A stretch of DNA of 64,000 nt from Micromonospora sp. R77 (GCF_022747945.1 NZ_JALDST010000001.1:5456001-5520000); one strand, 5' to 3'; shown: positions 8,611-17,763, counted from the stretch's first letter. Notes: generated from the sequence alone by a model not told the origin. Numbers and translations are program-made.

Positions 8611-9353
8611 CCGACCGCCCGTACGTGCTGCTGAGCTGCGCGATGTCGATCGACGGCTACATCGACGACGCGACCGCCCAGCGACTGCTGCTGTCCAACG
8701 CCGAGGACCTGGACCGGGTCGACGCGGTGCGGGCCGGCTGCGACGCGATCCTGGTCGGCGCCGCCACCGTCCGCCGCGACGACCCTCGCCTGCTGGTCCG
8801 CTCCGAAGGGCGGCGGGCCGACCGGGTGGCCCGGGGGTTGCCGCCGTCCCCGGTGAAGGTCACCGTCACCGGCACCGGCGACCTGGACCCGACCGCCCGC
8901 TTCTTCACCATGGGCACCGGGGACAAGCTGGTCTACTGCCCGAGCGGGACCGTGACGAAGGCCCGGGAGCGACTGGGTGCCGTGGCCACCGTGGTCGACG
9001 GCGGGGAGCCGGTCACCCCGGCGGCGGTGGTGGCGGACCTGGCCGCCCGGGGGGTCCGCCGGCTGATGGTGGAGGGCGGCGGTGCCGTGCACGTCCAGTT
9101 CCTCACCGCCGGTCTCGCCGACGAGCTGCACCTGGTGGTCGCGCCGTTCTTCGTCGGTGACGCCCGGGCGCCCCGGTTCGTCGGGGACGGCCGGTTCCCC
9201 TGGCACCCGGACCGGCCGGCCCGGGTGCTGGAGGTCCGCCGGATCGACGACGTGGTGCTCACCCGGTACGCCCTCTCCGACCGCTGCCCCGAGGACCGCG
9301 CCACCGAGGACCGCGCCACCGAGGACCGTCCCGCCGAGGGTGTGCGGGGGTAG
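8607..9353 (+). CDS. RibD C-terminal-type pyrimidine reductase (DHFR fold)
   Basis: 248 residues from GTG 8607, overlapping the GTP cyclohydrolase stop by four bases. It contains CAMSIDGYID, the GAATVRRDDPRLLVR signature and MVEGGGAVHVQFL of the RibD C-terminal domain, which reduces the ribosyl side chain of the GTP-derived pyrimidine with NADPH. There is no deaminase domain, so it may accept the cyclohydrolase product directly or after deamination elsewhere. The last 25 residues hold a short tandem repeat, three copies of EDRxxxE-type units, encoded by an 18-base repeat. It closes the plus-strand operon. Confidence 0.8.
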   Translation: MTDRPYVLLSCAMSIDGYIDDATAQRLLLSNAEDLDRVDAVRAGCDAILVGAATVRRDDPRLLVRSEGRRADRVARGLPPSPVKVTVTGTGDLDPTARFFTMGTGDKLVYCPSGTVTKARERLGAVATVVDGGEPVTPAAVVADLAARGVRRLMVEGGGAVHVQFLTAGLADELHLVVAPFFVGDARAPRFVGDGRFPWHPDRPARVLEVRRIDDVVLTRYALSDRCPEDRATEDRATEDRPAEGVRG

Positions 9354-9364
9354 GGCGGCGGCGG

Positions 9365-10468
9365 TCAGGCCGCCGGCAGGCCGAGTGCCGCGTCGACCCG
9401 GTCCAGCACCGAGACGTCGTCCCCGCCCACCCCGCGCAGCAGGTCGATGGCGGTCGCCCGGATCTGCCCGACGATCATGATCACCGGTAGCGGCGGGTCG
9501 GTGGCGAGCAGGTCGGCGCCGACGCGTACCGCATCCAGGGCGGCCTGGTCCGCCCGGTCGGCGTGCCGGTCCGCGTCGTCGCCGGTCAGGTCGGTGGCGA
9601 CCGCCGCGCCGGCCGCCCGGACCGCCTCGGCGAGCGCGCGCAGCGCGGCGTCGAGCTGCGGCGGGGTGGCGGTGTGCAGCCGGGCCAGGGTGACCCCGTG
9701 CCGGGCCAGCACCCGGATGTTGCGGGCCGCGTAGTCGAGTTGCCGGGTGGTCGCCTCGACGTCCTCGACCTGGCCGAGGTGCCGGCGGCGGCGCACCCGC
9801 AGCCGCAGCGTCTCCCCGCACGCCTGCACCGCCTTGTGCAGGCGCTCCACGCACCCGTCGACCTGGCGGGCCCGGTCCAACGCCGCGCGGGCCTGCTCCT
9901 CGTCGCAGTGGCCGAGCGCGTCGTTGACGCAGTCGATCAGGTCGGCCAGGTCGGCGAAGGTCTGCCGGGCCTCGGCCACCAGCGGGGCGATCGGGTCGCG
10001 GGCCGTGACCAGCTGGCTGGCGGCCAGCGCCACCGCGCCGCCGATCAGCGCGTCGACGAAGCGGAACGGCATGAACTCGGCCCTCGGCGCGACCACCACC
10101 AGATAGAGCGCGGAGACCGTGGTCTGCATGATCAGGGTGCTGCTGGCCCCGGCGGCGACCGTCACGCCGAGGGTCAGCAGCAGCACGACCAGCATGGTCC
10201 CGACCCCCGGGCCGAGCGCCTCTATCATCAGCTCCGCGGTGAGCACCCCGGCCGCCACCCCGAGGATCAGCTCGACGGTCTGCCGCAGTCGCCGCCCCCG
10301 GGACTCGCCGAGGACGATCAGCGCCGCGCTGGGCGCGAAGAACGGGTCCGGGTGGCCGATCAGCTTCGCCGCCACCAGCCAGGCGACGGTCGCCGCGAGG
10401 GCCGCCTCCACCACCGGGACCCACGCGTCCCGCAGCCGCCCGACGGCGGCCTTCCACCACGCACCCAC
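9365..10468 (-). CDS. FUSC-family membrane transporter
   Basis: About 367 residues from GTG 10468 (GGGAGG ten bases upstream; GTG 10477 is the alternative). The N-terminal half has about six hydrophobic helices with GHPDPFFAPSAALIVLGES, typical of the FUSC/aromatic acid exporter fold. The C-terminal half is a long soluble helical region rich in Arg, Ala and Asp. Relatives export aromatic acids or similar compounds. It is convergent with the RibD-like gene with only about ten bases between, and divergent from nothing obvious. The substrate cannot be told. Confidence 0.7.
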   Translation of the reverse strand: MGAWWKAAVGRLRDAWVPVVEAALAATVAWLVAAKLIGHPDPFFAPSAALIVLGESRGRRLRQTVELILGVAAGVLTAELMIEALGPGVGTMLVVLLLTLGVTVAAGASSTLIMQTTVSALYLVVVAPRAEFMPFRFVDALIGGAVALAASQLVTARDPIAPLVAEARQTFADLADLIDCVNDALGHCDEEQARAALDRARQVDGCVERLHKAVQACGETLRLRVRRRRHLGQVEDVEATTRQLDYAARNIRVLARHGVTLARLHTATPPQLDAALRALAEAVRAAGAAVATDLTGDDADRHADRADQAALDAVRVGADLLATDPPLPVIMIVGQIRATAIDLLRGVGGDDVSVLDRVDAALGLPAA

Positions 10469-10613
10469 TGTCCGCACCCCTCCCAGGCGGACCGGCGCAC
10501 CACCGGACCGACGTTTCCGGCCGGAGGGCCTCCTACCCGGGAAGTGGATCGTCGTAACCGGACCGTTTCCGCAGATGGCGAGCCGGACGTCACACCGACC
10601 CCCGGCGGCCGGC

Positions 10614-12161
10614 TCAGGGCCGGTGGGCGGCCGTCGGGGCGGTCTCGCGCGGTTCGTGCACCCGGCGGTGCCCGTCGGGGCGGGCCGGCACCAGCGGCGC
10701 GTCCCGACCGGTGCCGTGCCGGCTGGTGGTGCGCCCGTCGGAGCGCTGCTCGTGGTAGTCCTGCTCGACGTTGACCGTCCACACATCGTGTCCGGCGGCG
10801 TGGGCGATGTTCTCCGCGGTCAGCATGGCGGTGAGCATGGAGTGGTCCTGGTTGTTGTAGCGGTGCATGCCGTTGCGCCCGACCGGGTGCACGTTCGGCA
10901 CCTCGCGGGCCAGCCAGTCCCGGATCACGTCCACGTTGTGCTGGTAGCGCTCGTCGTACACCGGGTAGGCCTTGGGCATCCGCACCACGTGGCCGGCCTC
11001 CACACAGCCGGGCCGGACCAGGCCCAGCCGCTCCAGCTCCCCGGTGGCGAAGGCGACCAGATCCGCATCCGGGGTACGCCACATCTCGTCGTCCTCGAAG
11101 ACGAAGTACTCCAGCCCCAGGCAGGTGCGCCCGTCCTTGACCAGGTGCGGCGACCAGGAGCCGAAGTTCTGGATCCGCCCCACCTTCGCCACGGGATCGT
11201 GCACGTAGATCCAGTTGTCCGGGAAGGAGAACTCCGCCGGGACGACCAACGCGACGGTGAGGAAGTCCCGGTAGCGCAGGTCGTCGGCGGCGGCGCGGAC
11301 CGCCGGCGGCGCGGCCGGGCGCATCGCGTGGACCAGGGTGGAGATCGGCATCGAGGAGATCACCTGGTCGGCCGGCTCGGTCCGCTCGCCGGCCGCGTCG
11401 ACCACCGTCACGCCGGTGGCCCGCCGGGTCGCCGGGTCGCGGTGCACGGCGGTCACCCACGCGCCGGTACGCACCGACCCGCCCCGCTTCCGCACCTTCT
11501 CGGCGCAGCGCTCCCACATCATCCCGGGGCCGAGCCTCGGGTACTGGAACTCCTCGATCAGGCTCGTCACGTCCGTGCGGTTGCGGCGCGGCAGGAGGGC
11601 GCCGAGCACCGCCTTCGACAGCGACAGGTTCTTGATCCGCTGGGCGGCCCAGTCGGCCTGCAACCGGTCGGCCGGCATGCCCCACACCTTCTCGGTGTAC
11701 GTCTTGAAGAACGTCGCGTACAGCCGCCAGCCGAATCGGGCCGACACCCAGCCCTCGAAGTGCGACTGGTCCTTCGGCGGGCGCAGCCGGGCCCGCGCGT
11801 ACGAGCCGACGCAGCGCACCGCCTCCAGCAGGCCCAGGTTGCGCAGCGCGTTGCGGGCGTTGAGCGGGTAGTCGTAGAGCGCGCCCCGGTAGTAGATCCG
11901 GCTCATCCGGGGTCGCCGCAGGAAGTCCTCGTCGGGCAGGATCTCGTGCCAGAACGCCTCGACCCGGGTCACCTTGGTGAAGAACCGGTGCCCGCCGATG
12001 TCGAACCGCCACCCGTCCCGCTCCACCGTGCGGCTGATCCCGCCCACCACGTCGTCGGCCTCGAAGACCCGGACCGGTTCGGAGTGCCGGAGCAGTTCGT
12101 ACGCCGCGGTCAGCCCCGCCGGCCCCGCACCGATCACCACGGTGCCGTTCTTCTCGCCCAT
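10614..12161 (-). CDS. FAD-dependent oxidoreductase (protoporphyrinogen-oxidase / UDP-galactopyranose-mutase-like)
   Basis: 515 residues from ATG 12161. The N-terminus has a dinucleotide-binding motif, [17 protein letters not shown], and a GG motif, VVGGISRTV. The C-terminus has [19 protein letters not shown], a typical FAD-contact stretch in this group. Proteins of this type often sit with glycosyltransferases and act on nucleotide sugars or lipid-linked substrates, but the substrate is not visible. The last 50 residues are basic, low-complexity and probably disordered. It is divergent from the PIG-V-like mannosyltransferase at 12360 over about 200 bases. Confidence 0.75.
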   Translation of the reverse strand: MGEKNGTVVIGAGPAGLTAAYELLRHSEPVRVFEADDVVGGISRTVERDGWRFDIGGHRFFTKVTRVEAFWHEILPDEDFLRRPRMSRIYYRGALYDYPLNARNALRNLGLLEAVRCVGSYARARLRPPKDQSHFEGWVSARFGWRLYATFFKTYTEKVWGMPADRLQADWAAQRIKNLSLSKAVLGALLPRRNRTDVTSLIEEFQYPRLGPGMMWERCAEKVRKRGGSVRTGAWVTAVHRDPATRRATGVTVVDAAGERTEPADQVISSMPISTLVHAMRPAAPPAVRAAADDLRYRDFLTVALVVPAEFSFPDNWIYVHDPVAKVGRIQNFGSWSPHLVKDGRTCLGLEYFVFEDDEMWRTPDADLVAFATGELERLGLVRPGCVEAGHVVRMPKAYPVYDERYQHNVDVIRDWLAREVPNVHPVGRNGMHRYNNQDHSMLTAMLTAENIAHAAGHDVWTVNVEQDYHEQRSDGRTTSRHGTGRDAPLVPARPDGHRRVHEPRETAPTAAHRP

Positions 12162-12359
12162 GCTCTCTTCAGCCCCCCGCTGCCGGCTGTCCGTTGGAGC
12201 AGCGCCCTTACCCGGCCCGGGCCCGAACTCACGTGACCGTGCCGGGGGATTGTCGCCGGTCCCCGCCCGGCCCGCCGCCCCGAGGTGTCAAGCTGCCGGT
12301 GCGGGGATGCCGGCCCGCTCGGCGGCCGGGCGCCGTGCGGGGCGAGCGGTGGGGGACGG

Positions 12360-13604
12360 ATGACGGACGGGCGGCCGGCGGCCCGCCGGGCGGTGGCCGG
12401 CCTGGTCGACCGGGTGCCCGCGCCGTGGGGCTTCGTGCTGGCCGTCTTCGTCGGGACGAAGATCGTGCTCAGCCTGGTCGGGGTGCTCGCCCTGAGCGCC
12501 TGGGACGGGGTGCCCGGGGCGCCGCCGGCCGACGAGACGATGATGCGCGCCCAGCAGCACGAGGTGTCGCCGCACCGGTGGATCTCGCTCTGGTTCGCCT
12601 GGGACTCGTTCCTCTACGAGCACCTGGCCCGGCTGCCGCTGGACCGGCCCTGGCCGGACTTCGGTTTCCCGCTGCTCTACCCGTTCCTGGCCCGGCCGGT
12701 GGCGGTGCTGCTCGGTGGGCACACCGCGTGGGCCCTGCTGGTGGTCGCCAACGTCGCGTTCCTGGTCGCGCTCTACTACGCCCACCAGCTCGGCGCCCGC
12801 CTGCTCGGTGCCGGCCCGGCCGCGGCCGGCGACGGGCGGCCGGCGGGCGGTGCCGATCCCGCGGCGGGGCGTCGGTTCGTCCGCTACCTGGTGCTGCTGC
12901 CGACCGCGTTCCTGTTCCAGGCGGCGCTGACCGAGTCGCTCTTCCTCGCCCTGGCGCTGGCCGCCTTCTGGTACGCCGAGCAGCGCCGCTGGCTGCTGGT
13001 GGGTGTCGTCGGCTACTTCCTGGCGCTGAGCCGCTCGGTCGGTTTCCTGGTGGTCGTCCCGCTCGCCCTGGTGCTGCTGCGCCAGCACGGCTGGCGGCTC
13101 GACCCGCGCACGCTGCTGCGCTACCTGCGTACCGGGTGGCCGCTGCTGCTGGTCCCGGCCGGGTGGTTGACCTTCATGGCGTTCTGTCGCTGGCAGAGCG
13201 GCGACTGGTACGCCTACCAGCACGCCCAGGAGCGGGGTTGGGGGATAACCGTGCAGAACCCGCTGGCGGTGACCTGGTCGGCGTTGACCGGGTCGAACAG
13301 CGCCGACGCGCTGCGGGCGTGGTGCGCGGTCGCGGTGCTGCTGGTCGTCCTGGTCGGGCTGCGCCGCACCGAGCTGCCCTACCTGGTCTACACGGTGATC
13401 GTGGTGCTGGTGCCGCTGTCGATGGGGCCGCCGGTCCACAAGAGCCTGCTGCGCTACCTGCTCGCCGCGTTCCCGGTCGGCCTGGTGCTGGCCCGCTGGG
13501 CGCGCCGGGCCGTCCCGGACAGCTGGCTGACCGCCGGGTTGGCGCTGCTGCAGGGCGCGCTCTTCGTGGTCTGGCTGACCTACTGGACGCACTTCATCAT
13601 CTGA
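12360..13604 (+). CDS. PIG-V-like membrane mannosyltransferase
   Basis: 414 residues from ATG 12360 with about ten hydrophobic segments. The segment SLWFAWDSFLYEHLARLP (about 77-94) matches the conserved loop of GPI-mannosyltransferase-II-like proteins, which use a polyprenyl-phosphate sugar at the outer membrane face. A Gly/Pro-rich loop (about 150-170) and YLVLLPTAFLFQAALTESLF further fit this family. It is divergent from the FAD enzyme, and the two may share an envelope glycan pathway. A hairpin follows at 13621. Confidence 0.7.
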   Translation: MTDGRPAARRAVAGLVDRVPAPWGFVLAVFVGTKIVLSLVGVLALSAWDGVPGAPPADETMMRAQQHEVSPHRWISLWFAWDSFLYEHLARLPLDRPWPDFGFPLLYPFLARPVAVLLGGHTAWALLVVANVAFLVALYYAHQLGARLLGAGPAAAGDGRPAGGADPAAGRRFVRYLVLLPTAFLFQAALTESLFLALALAAFWYAEQRRWLLVGVVGYFLALSRSVGFLVVVPLALVLLRQHGWRLDPRTLLRYLRTGWPLLLVPAGWLTFMAFCRWQSGDWYAYQHAQERGWGITVQNPLAVTWSALTGSNSADALRAWCAVAVLLVVLVGLRRTELPYLVYTVIVVLVPLSMGPPVHKSLLRYLLAAFPVGLVLARWARRAVPDSWLTAGLALLQGALFVVWLTYWTHFII

Positions 13605-13620
13605 CCGGGGGCCTGCCGGC

Positions 13621-13651
13621 GGCCTGAATCGCGCGGTCCGGGTTTCAGGCC
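13621..13651 (+). terminator. Hairpin after the mannosyltransferase
   Basis: GGCCTGAA (13621-13628) pairs perfectly with TTCAGGCC (13644-13651) over a 15-base loop, 17 bases after the stop. There is no T tract, as is common in high-GC actinomycetes. Confidence 0.45.
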
Positions 13652-13704
13652 CCGGGGGAGGGGGAGTCCCAACCCTCGCACGTCTTCCGACGGAGGTGGC
13701 TGAC

Positions 13705-14160
13705 ATGGTGAACAGAACGCGTGCTGGTGCCCCGGGGGTCGCCGCGTCACCGGTACGGCGTGCCGCGCAGGCCGTCGGCGTCGTGTTCCTGCTGGTCGGC
13801 ATCCTGGGCTTCATCCCGGGCATCACCAGCAACTACGACACCATGCAGTTCGCCGGGCACAACTCGGAGGCGAAGCTGCTCGGCCTGTTCCAGGTGTCGA
13901 TCCTGCACAACATCGTGCACCTGCTCTTCGGCGTCGCCGGGCTGGCGCTGTCGCGGACCGTCTCCGGCGCGCGGACCTTCCTGGTCGGCGGCGGCGCGAT
14001 CTACCTGGTGCTCTGGCTCTACGGCCTGGTCATCGACCACAACAGCGGGGCGAACTTCATTCCGCTCAACGGGGCGGACAACTGGCTGCACCTGCTGCTC
14101 GGCCTCGGCATGATCGCGCTCGGCGTGGCGCTCACCCGCCGGCCGGCCGCCCGCCGCTGA
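13705..14160 (+). CDS. DUF4383 membrane protein
   Basis: 151 residues from ATG 13705, preferred over GTG 13696 because GGAGG lies eight bases before the ATG. Four membrane helices alternate with short loops. The conserved segment GLFQVSILHNIVHLLFGVAG and the later GADNWLHLLLGLGM are hallmarks of the DUF4383 family in actinobacteria. Function is unknown; relatives are small integral membrane proteins often expressed under stress. It stands alone. Confidence 0.8.
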   Translation: MVNRTRAGAPGVAASPVRRAAQAVGVVFLLVGILGFIPGITSNYDTMQFAGHNSEAKLLGLFQVSILHNIVHLLFGVAGLALSRTVSGARTFLVGGGAIYLVLWLYGLVIDHNSGANFIPLNGADNWLHLLLGLGMIALGVALTRRPAARR

Positions 14161-14235
14161 CCCACTCCTGCTCAGCGCGTACCCCGGCGCCGCGACCTCT
14201 CCCGGTCGCGGCGCCGTCGCGTGCGCGGGGGGTTG

Positions 14236-14255
14236 CTATGCAACTCGTTGCATAG
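14236..14255. promoter_or_regulatory. Probable PadR operator (perfect inverted repeat)
   Basis: CTATGCAACTCGTTGCATAG is a perfect palindrome of two nine-base arms around TC. It ends 13 bases before the PadR start codon, so binding would block initiation. PadR proteins bind such dyads and commonly repress their own gene. Confidence 0.65.
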
Positions 14256-14268
14256 GATGATGCTCGGC

Positions 14269-14844
14269 ATGTCGCTGGAGCACGCCATCCTGGTCTCGCT
14301 GCTGGAGCGGCCGGCCTCCGGCTACGAGCTGGCCCGGCGCTTCGACCGCTCGATCGGCCGCTTCTGGACCGCCACCCACCAGCAGATCTACCGGGTGCTC
14401 AAGCGGATGGAGACGGACGCCTGGATCGTCGCCGAGGAGATCGGCCAGGACGGCCTGCCCGACAAGAAGGTCTGGTCTGTCACCCCCGCCGGCCGGGCCA
14501 CGCTGGTGACCTGGCTGCGCGCCCCGGTGCAGCCCGAAGCGGTCCGGCACGAACTGGCCGTCAAGATCCGCGGTGCCGCGTTCGACGACGAGGTCGGTCG
14601 CGCCGCCCTGGTCGCCGAGGTGGAGCGCTACCGCGACGACCACCGGGCCGTGCTCGCCGGCTACCTGGCCGGCGCCCGCCGGGACTTCCCGGACCCCGAC
14701 CCGCGCGACGCCCGCGGGTCGCTCCAGCACGTCGTGCTGCGCGGCGGCATCGCGTACGAGCAGATGGTGCTGGCCTGGCTCGACGACGTGCTCGCCACCC
14801 TCCGCGCCCTCGACCCCACCCCCGACCGGAAGGCAACGCCGTGA
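14269..14844 (+). CDS. PadR-family transcriptional regulator
   Basis: 191 residues starting at ATG 14269. The N-terminal winged helix has SLEHAILVSLLERPASGYEL and the typical WTATHQQIYRVLKRMETDAW recognition region. The C-terminal part (about 95-180) is the PadR helical dimerisation/Vir_act_alpha_C type domain. It represses and responds to small aromatic or lipophilic compounds in known relatives. The stop overlaps the start of an acyl-CoA dehydrogenase by four bases (GTGA), so it likely controls that gene and itself through the 14236-14255 palindrome. Confidence 0.85.
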   Translation: MSLEHAILVSLLERPASGYELARRFDRSIGRFWTATHQQIYRVLKRMETDAWIVAEEIGQDGLPDKKVWSVTPAGRATLVTWLRAPVQPEAVRHELAVKIRGAAFDDEVGRAALVAEVERYRDDHRAVLAGYLAGARRDFPDPDPRDARGSLQHVVLRGGIAYEQMVLAWLDDVLATLRALDPTPDRKATP

Positions 14845-16562
14845 CCGACCCGCTGCTGTTCAACCCGCGCGACTACGACCCCACCCACCTGGACGACACC
14901 TCCCGCCGGCTGCTGCGCGCCACCGTCGAGTGGTTCGAGTCGCGCGGCAAGCAGGCGCTGGTCGACAGCTACAACCGCCGGGAGTGGTACGGCGACTTCC
15001 TCGACTTCGCCGCCAAGGAGGGGCTCTTCGCCACCTTCCTCACGCCGGCCGCCGACGGCGGTGGCGACCCGGACAAGCGCTGGGACACCGCGCGCAACGC
15101 CGCGCTGAGCGAGATCCTCGGCTTCTACGGCCTCGGCTACTGGTACACCTGGCAGGTCACTGTGCTCGGCCTCGGCCCGGTCTGGCAGAGCGACAACGCC
15201 GCCGCCCGGGCCCGCGCCGCCGCGCTGCTCGCCGAGGGTCACGTGATGGCGTTCGGCCTCTCGGAGCGCCCGCACGGCGCCGACATCTACTCCACCGACA
15301 TGCTGCTCACCCCCGACGGCGAGGGCGGCTTCCGGGCCACCGGCGGCAAGTACTACATCGGTAACGGCAACGTCGCCGGGCTGGTCTCCGTCTTCGGCCG
15401 CCGCGCCGACGTCGAGGGCCCCGACGGGTACGTCTTCTTCGCCGCCGACAGCCGCCACCCGGCGTACCACCTGGTCCGTAACGTGGTGAACGGGCAGATG
15501 TACGTCAGCGAGTTCCGCCTCGAGGACTACCCGGTGCGCGCCGAGGACGTGCTGCACACCGGGCGGGCCGCCTTCGACGCCGCGCTGAACACCGTCAACG
15601 TCGGCAAGTTCAACCTCTGCACCGCCTCCATCGGCATCTGCGAGCACGCGATGTACGAGGCCGTCACCCACGCCCACAACCGGATCCTGTACGGCCGGCG
15701 CGTCACCGACTTCCCGCACGTACGTCGGGAGCTCACCGACGCGTACGCCCGCCTGGTGGCCATGAAGCTGTTCAGCGACCGGGCGGTGGACTACTTCCGC
15801 ACGGCCGGGCCCGACGACCGGCGCTACCTGCTGTTCAACCCGATGACGAAGATGAAGGTCACCACCGAGGGCGAGAAGGTCGTCGACCTGCTCTGGGACG
15901 TCATCGCCGCCAAGGGCTTCGAGGCCGACACCTACTTCGACAAGGCCGCCAAGGACATCCGGGGTCTGCCGAAGCTGGAGGGGACGGTACACGTCAACCT
16001 GGCGCTGATCCTGAAGTTCATGGCGAACTACCTGTTCCAGCCGGCCGAGCACCCGCCGGTGCCCGCCCGGCACGACGCCGCCGACGACGAGTTCCTGTTC
16101 CGGCAGGGCCCGGCCCGCGGCCTCGGCGCGATCCGCTTCCACGACTGGCGTGCCGCGTACGACGCCCACGCGCAGGTGCCGAACGTGGCCCGGTTCCGGG
16201 AGCAGGCCGACGGCCTCTGCGCCCTGCTCGCCGCGCACGCCCCCGACGAGGCCCAGCAGCGTGACCTGGACTTCCTGCTCGCTCTCGGGCAGCTCTTCGC
16301 GCTGGTGGTCTACGGCCACCTGATCCTGGAGCAGGCGGAGCTGACCGGGCTGGACACCGACCTGCTCGACGAGATCTTCGACCTGCTGGTGCGGGACTTC
16401 TCCGCGCACGCCACCGAACTGCACGGCAAAGCGGCCACCAGCGACGCGCAGGCCGCCTGGGCCCTCGCGCACGTCCGCCGCCCCGTCCAGGACCCCGAGC
16501 GGACGGCCCGGATCTGGGCCCGGGTGGCCGCCCTCGCCGGCACCTACGAAATGCGCCCCTAA
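14841..16562 (+). CDS. Acyl-CoA dehydrogenase, long form
   Basis: 573 residues from GTG 14841, overlapping the PadR stop. It has the middle-domain FAD/substrate segment AFGLSERPHGADIYSTDML and the C-terminal helical domain with HNRILYGRRVTDFPHVR. At 573 residues it is longer than typical 380-residue enzymes, with an extra C-terminal helical region of about 150 residues, as in some FadE-type or oxidase-like subfamilies. It would make a trans-2 double bond in an acyl-CoA with FAD. Translational coupling to PadR suggests an inducible fatty-acid or lipid stress response. Confidence 0.8.
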   Translation: MTDPLLFNPRDYDPTHLDDTSRRLLRATVEWFESRGKQALVDSYNRREWYGDFLDFAAKEGLFATFLTPAADGGGDPDKRWDTARNAALSEILGFYGLGYWYTWQVTVLGLGPVWQSDNAAARARAAALLAEGHVMAFGLSERPHGADIYSTDMLLTPDGEGGFRATGGKYYIGNGNVAGLVSVFGRRADVEGPDGYVFFAADSRHPAYHLVRNVVNGQMYVSEFRLEDYPVRAEDVLHTGRAAFDAALNTVNVGKFNLCTASIGICEHAMYEAVTHAHNRILYGRRVTDFPHVRRELTDAYARLVAMKLFSDRAVDYFRTAGPDDRRYLLFNPMTKMKVTTEGEKVVDLLWDVIAAKGFEADTYFDKAAKDIRGLPKLEGTVHVNLALILKFMANYLFQPAEHPPVPARHDAADDEFLFRQGPARGLGAIRFHDWRAAYDAHAQVPNVARFREQADGLCALLAAHAPDEAQQRDLDFLLALGQLFALVVYGHLILEQAELTGLDTDLLDEIFDLLVRDFSAHATELHGKAATSDAQAAWALAHVRRPVQDPERTARIWARVAALAGTYEMRP

Positions 16563-16631
16563 CCCCCGCCCCCGCCCCCGCCCCCGCCCCTACCCCCCGG
16601 CCCCCGCCCCGCCCCCGCCCGCCCCGCCCGA
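16563..16631. repeat. C-rich hexamer-like low-complexity tract
   Basis: Directly after the acyl-CoA dehydrogenase stop runs an imperfect repeat of CCCCCG units. The minus strand of this stretch is G-run-rich and could form a G-quadruplex. No coding function is visible. Confidence 0.6.
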
Positions 16632-16642
16632 TCACCGCTGCG

Positions 16643-16714
16643 TCGATCATGGAGTCGTGGAGGTGAGCTAAAGCCGCGAAAGCCACCTTCCGGACACCGC
16701 ACCTCCATGATCGA
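16643..16714. repeat. Long hairpin bounded by GATCATG arms
   Basis: TCGATCATGGAG (16643-16654) is matched exactly by CTCCATGATCGA (16703-16714). Inside, AGGTG and CACCT add a second, shorter stem. A similar element with CATGATC and GATCATG ends is at 46226-46292. Both lie just after genes, so they may be terminators or members of a small genomic repeat family. Confidence 0.5.
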
Positions 16715-16739
16715 CCGTGGGGGGTGGGGTGAGGGTTGT

Positions 16740-16751
16740 TAGGGTGCTCCG
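16740..16751 (+). promoter_or_regulatory. Leaderless -10 element before the GNAT gene
   Basis: TAGGGT is followed by six bases and GTG 16752. This spacing places the transcription start on the start codon. No ribosome binding site is visible. Confidence 0.45.
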
Positions 16752-17294
16752 GTGTTTGTGATCGCCCTGGCCCCCGACGCGGAGTTGCGGCCGTTGGAGC
16801 CGTGGCGCGCCGAGGAGTTCCTGGCCCATCTCGACCGGGCCCGCGCGCACATCGTCCCCTGGGTGTCGCCGTCCTTCGTCGCCACCGACCTGGCGTCGGC
16901 CCGCGCGGTGCTCCAGCGCTACGCCGACCTCTGGGCCCGGGACGCCGGCGGGATCTGGGGGATCTGGCTCGACGGCACCCTGGTCGGCGGGGTGATGCTG
17001 GTGGCCTTCGACGCCGTCCGCGGGGTCTGCGAGGCCGGCTGCTGGCTGGAGCCGGCCGGCGAGGGTCGGGGCCTGGTGACGGCGGCGGTACGCCGCATCC
17101 TGGACTGGGCGATCCGCGAGCGCGGCATCCACCGGGTGGAGTGGCGTACCAACCCCGCCAACGCCCGCAGCATCGCCGTGGCCCGTCGCCTCGGCATGCG
17201 CCACGACGGCACGCTCCGTGCGCTGTACCCCGGACCCGACGGGCGGATCGACCTGGCGGTCTGGTCGGTGCTGGCCCCGGAGTGGGCGGCCTGA
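16752..17294 (+). CDS. GNAT N-acetyltransferase (RimJ/RimL-like)
   Basis: 180 residues from GTG 16752. It has a GNAT fold with RPLEPWRAEEFL near the start, a central GCWLEPAGEGRGLVTAA pyrophosphate-loop segment and NPANARSIAVARRLGM towards the end. The pattern is that of RimJ/RimL-type enzymes that acetylate N-terminal amines of ribosomal proteins or small molecules. A TAGGGT hexamer at 16740-16745 stands six bases before the GTG, so the mRNA is probably leaderless. It is a single-gene unit. Confidence 0.8.
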   Translation: MFVIALAPDAELRPLEPWRAEEFLAHLDRARAHIVPWVSPSFVATDLASARAVLQRYADLWARDAGGIWGIWLDGTLVGGVMLVAFDAVRGVCEAGCWLEPAGEGRGLVTAAVRRILDWAIRERGIHRVEWRTNPANARSIAVARRLGMRHDGTLRALYPGPDGRIDLAVWSVLAPEWAA

Positions 17295-17352
17295 CGCGCG
17301 CCACGTCCCCGACACGCGAAGTTTTGTCATACCCGAGCGTCACCATGCATTC

Positions 17353-17763
17353 ATGGCTGTCCCCGCCCTGGCCCATCGGACCGACCCGCCACGCGCCCTG
17401 CCCCTGCGGGAGGTCCGCACCCGTCTCACCCAGCTCGTCGCGCTGGCCGAGCTGACCGACACGGTCACCCTGGTCACCCGCGACGGTGACTCCCGGCCGA
17501 TCGCCGCGATCGTGCCCGCCTCCGCCGCCCGCACCGCCGCCCAGGCGCGGGCCGACGCCGAACGGGTCGCGGCGGTCACCGCGGGCTGGTCGCGGCGGCT
17601 CGAGGAACTGCACCGGCAGAGCAGCCGGCGGCACGCGGCCGAGCTGCGCGCGGTCACCGACGCCCTCGCCGAGGCCTGGGCCGAGCTGGACCGCCGGGCG
17701 CCCGCCGGCGACCCTGCGCTGGCCCGTCTGCGCGCCGCGCACGGCGACCTGCTCCGCGACTGA
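17353..17763 (+). CDS. Phd/YefM-like antitoxin-domain protein
   Basis: 136 residues from ATG 17353. The N-terminal half (LPLREVRTRLTQLVALAEL, then TLVTRDGDSRPIAAIVPAS) matches the Phd/YefM DNA-binding fold, including the typical VTRDG and AAIVP strands. The C-terminal half is a long Ala/Arg-rich helix that may form a coiled coil. No toxin gene (Doc, YoeB or PIN type) is adjacent, so it is an orphan or acts only as a DNA-binding regulator. Confidence 0.65.
   Translation: MAVPALAHRTDPPRALPLREVRTRLTQLVALAELTDTVTLVTRDGDSRPIAAIVPASAARTAAQARADAERVAAVTAGWSRRLEELHRQSSRRHAAELRAVTDALAEAWAELDRRAPAGDPALARLRAAHGDLLRD

Noticed and set aside
12288..13832. 514-codon open frame antisense to the mannosyltransferase
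   Set aside because: Composition is Arg/Gln/His-rich and unlike a real protein; the plus strand has the PIG-V motif and membrane helices.
17353..17763. Complete toxin-antitoxin pair at the Phd-like gene
   Set aside because: No toxin gene lies on either side; neighbours are a GNAT enzyme and a solute-binding protein.
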